Below, piece after piece: positions 6,983 to 8,939 of a stretch of DNA of 8,939 bases (positions within the stretch are counted from its first letter, which is position 1; each line of letters begins with the position of its first letter). Source of the stretch: CAYMKL01 sp964390805 (lineage in GTDB: Bacteria > Chloroflexota > Anaerolineae > VGOG01). A program made the translations under genes and the position numbers. The stretch covers positions 1 through 8,939 of the forward strand of contig CAYMKL010000203.1 of assembly GCA_964390805.1 (NCBI GenBank), written 5' to 3'. Below the pieces are notes generated by a model that worked only from the letters and a program-made list of their open reading frames with translations, did not search any database and had not been told where the DNA came from.

Positions 6983-8038
6983 TCAGCCGTACGCCTTGAC
7001 GGCTTCTAGGAAGGCGGCGATGTTGTCCCACGGGATGTCGGGCTCGTCAATGTCGTAGGCGGGACAGAGGATGAGCCCGGCGCGGCCCAGGGTCTCGATG
7101 CGGTGCTTGACCTCCCTGCGGATGGCGTCAGGTTTGGCAAAGCTGAAGGTGGTCTGGTGGCCCACCGTGCCCCACAGCGCCAACTGGGGGCCGAACCGCT
7201 GGCGGATGCGGGCGGCGTCCATGTGATCGGGCTGCAGTGGGTTGATGGCGTTGACGCCGATCTCCATCAGGTCGCCAACGATGGGCTCAAAGTAGCCGTC
7301 GCTGTGGTAAACGATGCGCAGATCGGGCTTGATGGCTCGTGCTGCCTGAATGATTCTCGCCATGCGCGATTTGAAGAACTCGCGCCAGGTGGCTGGGCTG
7401 ATCATCATCGTCCCTGGCATCCCCACGTCATCGTCGAGGGCCAGCACGTCCACCCCTGCGCTGGCCAGTGTCTCTGCGTTGCGGCGGGCCAGGTCGGCCA
7501 GGCGGTCGAGGAGAAAGTGCGCCCAGGCGGGACGCTTGAGCAGGTCAATAAGGAAATTCTCCAGGCCGCGCAGCCGCCAGGCGGCCTCGAACAGCTCACC
7601 GCCCAGGTGGGGCAGATTGCCGCCAGCGGCCAGCCCGCGGGCGTGCAGAACTCGCACCTGGCGGGCCAGAGCCTTGACGCGGTAGGGCGCGCTGACGTCG
7701 GGAAAAGGGAAGTTTCGCACGTCGTCCAGCGAGTGGGCACGGGCCAGGGGATTGCGTTGGTCGGGAGTCAGGGGGCGGTAGTCCCAGCGGGTGTAGGTCG
7801 TCACCTGAGCCGGAGTGCCCAGCCGCGTGTCCGGCGAAAAGGGCCGGGCCAGGCGAGCTAGTTTCTTCTCCTCCGGCGAAAGGGGGAACTGGACAAACCG
7901 CACATCCACTATATTGTCCTGGTACCGGCCCCGCGGAGCCAGCCTCTTGAGGTCCACGAGGTAGAAGCCCAACGCGCAGGGTACGCGGTCCGGTTCGCCT
8001 CCATCTAACGCGGTTAACAGTCGTTCGCGAGAGTTCAT
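6983..8038 (-). CDS. Uroporphyrinogen decarboxylase superfamily (URO-D-like, MtaA/CmuA-type) protein
   Basis: 351-aa TIM-barrel protein of the URO-D superfamily, which includes HemE and the zinc-dependent corrinoid methyltransferases (MtaA, MtbA, CmuA C-terminal part). The start MNSRERLLTALDGGEPDRVP is the usual opening of the methyltransferase-like branch; the HemE signature Pro-x-Trp-x-Met-Arg-Gln-Ala-Gly-Arg is absent, so it is not the heme enzyme. Other family landmarks are LDDDVG (201-206), SPATWREFF (214-222), YHSDG (244-248), LWGTVG (288-293) and LCPAYDID (324-331). The HxC...C zinc motif of MtaA appears here as His245-Ser-Asp247 with Cys325, so metal binding may be altered. GGAGG lies seven bases before the ATG at 8038. 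No corrinoid protein or methyltransferase partner is next to it, so the substrate is unknown. Confidence 0.88.
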   Translation of the reverse strand: MNSRERLLTALDGGEPDRVPCALGFYLVDLKRLAPRGRYQDNIVDVRFVQFPLSPEEKKLARLARPFSPDTRLGTPAQVTTYTRWDYRPLTPDQRNPLARAHSLDDVRNFPFPDVSAPYRVKALARQVRVLHARGLAAGGNLPHLGGELFEAAWRLRGLENFLIDLLKRPAWAHFLLDRLADLARRNAETLASAGVDVLALDDDVGMPGTMMISPATWREFFKSRMARIIQAARAIKPDLRIVYHSDGYFEPIVGDLMEIGVNAINPLQPDHMDAARIRQRFGPQLALWGTVGHQTTFSFAKPDAIRREVKHRIETLGRAGLILCPAYDIDEPDIPWDNIAAFLEAVKAYG

Positions 8039-8060
8039 GTATATGCCTCCGCTGCTTCAG

Positions 8061-8207
8061 CCGATTGAAATCGGGGCTTGGGGGCACTCCGTGCCGGCCG
8101 ACCGCCTACGCGGTCGGTAGAGCGTCGGCGTAGGCCAATGCCCGGCCATAGGCCCTGCTGCTGCATACTTCAGTGTAGGTCTCCTCGGCTGGCCTAGCCT
8201 ATAGCCG
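8061..8207. repeat. Palindromic repeat unit, copy A (tandem, most diverged)
   Basis: This is the first of two tandem copies with a 147-bp period; its first 58 bases are identical to those of copy B. Internal palindromes are CCGAT-TGAA-ATCGG (8061-8074), GGCAC-TCC-GTGCC (8083-8095) and CCGACCGC-CTAC-GCGGTCGG (8098-8117). A fourth is GCGTCGGC-GTAG-GCCAATGC (8122-8141), where one wobble and one mismatch weaken the stem. The distal part, TAGGCC (8149-8154) with GGCCTA (8191-8196) around ATAC-TTCA-GTGT, is also decayed. The decay suggests an older, inactive copy. It lies just upstream of the URO-D start, with the ribosome binding site outside the repeat. Confidence 0.85.
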
Positions 8208-8354
8208 CCGATTGAAATCGGGGCTTGGGGGCACTCCGTGCCGGCCGACCGCCTACGCGGTCGGTTGAGCGTCGGCGCAGGCCGACGCCCGGCCGTAGGC
8301 CCTCCTGCTGCACACTTCAGTGTGTCGGCCTACGCTTTTGCGCCGGCCCGACAC
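8208..8354. repeat. Palindromic repeat unit, copy B (tandem, next to the transposase)
   Basis: This is the second tandem copy, ending at the transposase stop codon. It holds the same leading hairpins as copy A, then GCGTCGGC-GCAG-GCCGACGC (8269-8288) with a perfect 8-bp stem. An outer pair CGTAGGCC (8294-8301) and GGCCTACG (8327-8334) encloses CACAC-TTCA-GTGTG (8311-8324). The 3' part is better preserved than in copy A, so the two copies are not a fresh duplication. Copies A and B fill the whole gap 8039-8355, and no gene is seen in it. Confidence 0.85.
8322..8354. other. Imperfect hairpin abutting the transposase stop codon
   Basis: GTGTCGG (8322-8328) pairs perfectly with CCGACAC (8348-8354). 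Inside, CC (8329-8330) can pair with GG (8345-8346), and CGC (8333-8335) with GCG (8340-8342), around a TTTT loop. The foot lies one base from the tnpA stop codon (8356-8358). It shares arms with the alternative CGTAGGCC/GGCCTACG stem of copy B, so the two structures are mutually exclusive. It could be a transposase recognition hairpin at the element's right end or a weak transcript end. Pairing is seen; function is inferred. Confidence 0.55.
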
Positions 8355-8355
8355 C

Positions 8356-8805
8356 TCACACTGCCGTTTTGACTTCCTCTGCCGTTTTGACTTCCTCAAA
8401 CGATTCCTCAAGCTCCAGCCACAGATCGTCCTCTGCGTGATGCTCCTTTTGTCGCTTTACGTAGCGAATGATCTTGGGCAGGTCCCACCGACTGACAGTG
8501 AAAGCGCCGTATCCTCCCTGCCACTTGAATTGCGCTTCGGGCCGTAGTGTCTCGTTGACGAAGTGTGACGAAACACCCTTGACCTGCTTGACTAGGTTGG
8601 CGATAGTGATGGTGGTCGGGAATGAGACAACGAGATGGACATGGTCCGACGTGCCGTTCAGTGCCAACACAGTGCATCCCATCCCCCGCGCTTCGCTTTC
8701 GATGTTGCGGTGCAAACGGCGCTCGAGGTCGGGTGCGATAAGAGGGAGTCGGTCCCACGTTGCCCAGACCAGGTGCGAGTACAGTGCCAGTTTGTTGCGT
8801 CGCAT
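8356..8805 (-). CDS. HUH/Y1 tyrosine transposase (IS200/IS605 TnpA or RAYT-like)
   Basis: 149-aa single-strand DNA transposase of the Y1 HUH superfamily. The HUH motif is His55-Val-His57 in SDHVHLVVS. The catalytic tyrosine is most likely Tyr115 in the helix IIRYVKRQKEHH (112-123), with the accompanying Gln119 and His122-His123. KGVSSHFVNE (76-85) and WQGGYGAFTVS (95-105) are also typical of this family. Such enzymes nick and rejoin hairpin-bearing ssDNA through a 5'-phosphotyrosine. The gene looks full length; GGAGG lies seven bases before the ATG at 8805. It stands alone without tnpB and is bracketed by long palindromic repeats, which favours a REP-associated transposase or a repeat-mobilising TnpA over a standard IS605 element. 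The C-terminus carries a duplicated EEVKTA hexapeptide. Confidence 0.92.
   Translation of the reverse strand: MRRNKLALYSHLVWATWDRLPLIAPDLERRLHRNIESEARGMGCTVLALNGTSDHVHLVVSFPTTITIANLVKQVKGVSSHFVNETLRPEAQFKWQGGYGAFTVSRWDLPKIIRYVKRQKEHHAEDDLWLELEESFEEVKTAEEVKTAV
8361..8396 (-). repeat. Perfect 18-bp tandem duplication in the transposase C-terminus
   Basis: The 18-mer at 8361-8378 is repeated exactly at 8379-8396. It is in frame, giving two successive copies of EEVKTA just before the final Val and stop. It lies after the catalytic core, so it should not affect activity. Perfect identity points to a recent slippage event or a segment under expansion and contraction. Confidence 0.9.
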
Positions 8806-8835
8806 AATGCTTCCTCCGATCTGAGATACAAGTCG

Positions 8836-8939
8836 CTGATTGAAATCGCGGCTTTAGGGAGCATTCGCGCTGGCCGACCGCCTACGCGGTCGTGGCTCTG
8901 CGTCGGCGTAGGCCGACGCCCGGCCGTAGGCCCTCTTGC
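8836..8939. repeat. Palindromic repeat unit, copy C (5' side of transposase, truncated by window end)
   Basis: This is a direct-orientation homologue of copies A and B, diverged in its first 35 bases; the GGCAC-TCC-GTGCC hairpin is lost, for example. The core is well conserved: CGACCGC-CTAC-GCGGTCG (7-bp stem, 8875-8892) and a perfect GCGTCGGC-GTAG-GCCGACGC (8900-8919), followed by CGGCCGTAGGCCCTC. It begins about 30 bases upstream of the transposase ATG, so the promoter of that gene may lie in or next to the repeat. The window ends before the distal hairpin. Confidence 0.85.

Larger units (their letters stand above)
8061..8939. mobile_element. Candidate transposase-plus-palindromic-repeat element (REP/BIME-like), right end beyond window
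   Basis: A Y1 transposase gene (8356-8805) lies between tandem repeat copies A and B on one side and copy C on the other, all three in the same orientation. This layout resembles RAYT genes flanked by the REPs or BIMEs they act on, and also IS200-type elements whose ends are subterminal hairpins. No target-site duplication is expected for this family, so exact ends cannot be set from one sequence. The left boundary used here is the start of copy A; if copy A is an independent insertion, the element may begin at 8208. The right part is cut by the window end. Confidence 0.5.

Noticed and set aside
6773..7009. Short plus-strand frame containing Pro-Pro-Ala-Arg-Gly-Arg repeats
   Set aside because: It is the translation of the intergenic palindromes and of antisense dedA, a well-known kind of spurious protein.
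7103..7861. Plus-strand 252-codon open frame opposite the URO-D gene
   Set aside because: The opposite strand encodes a clear family member along the full length; this frame shows no motif and is a GC-driven shadow.
8061..8220. Possible CRISPR array, because GATTGAAAT recurs and resembles the 3' end of some CRISPR repeats
   Set aside because: The spacing is 147 bp and the whole unit repeats, including the would-be spacer. Only three copies exist and there are no cas genes. The motif is the loop of a small hairpin.
8225..8547. Two short plus-strand frames across repeat copy B and the transposase tail
   Set aside because: They start inside the palindromic repeat and run antisense to the transposase, and have no plausible start signals.

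Overview
The window is an ordinary GC-rich bacterial chromosome segment with a mobile, repeat-rich right end. The source is probably a member of the Chloroflexota (Anaerolineae-like), although no rRNA or other taxonomic marker is present. This assignment is an inference from a lipoprotein with a long Thr-Pro linker, a yebC-ruvC-ruvA cluster, a URO-D-like methyltransferase-type protein, and the GC-rich palindromic repeats between genes. All of these are common in that phylum but none is exclusive to it.

Left part (1-4106, + strand): a near-consensus sigma-70-type promoter leads into a large lipoprotein made of a lipobox, a Thr/Pro linker, many TPR-like helical repeats and a C-terminal Slt70-type lytic transglycosylase domain. 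Its stop codon overlaps the start of mnmE, the tRNA wobble-uridine modification GTPase, so the two are probably co-transcribed. A short convergent spacer with a hairpin separates mnmE from the next block.

Middle part (4220-8038, - strand): reading leftward from 6091, yebC, ruvC and ruvA form a tight operon (7-nt gap, then an ATGA overlap) for YebC/TACO1-type translation support and Holliday-junction processing. ruvB does not follow. Upstream of it are a DedA-family membrane protein and, beyond a cluster of GC-rich palindromes, a URO-D superfamily protein that is not HemE.

Right part (8039-8939): this is the most interesting region. A small HUH/Y1 tyrosine transposase gene (IS200/IS605-TnpA or RAYT-like, - strand) is bracketed by three direct copies of a roughly 145-bp repeat, two in tandem on its 3' side and one, cut by the window end, on its 5' side. 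Each copy is built from hairpins. Two neighbouring palindromes carry the complementary loop cores GCCTACGC and GCGTAGGC in opposite orientation, like the paired inverted REPs of a BIME, and GTAG tetranucleotides recur. The arrangement suggests a transposase together with its own family of palindromic substrate repeats.
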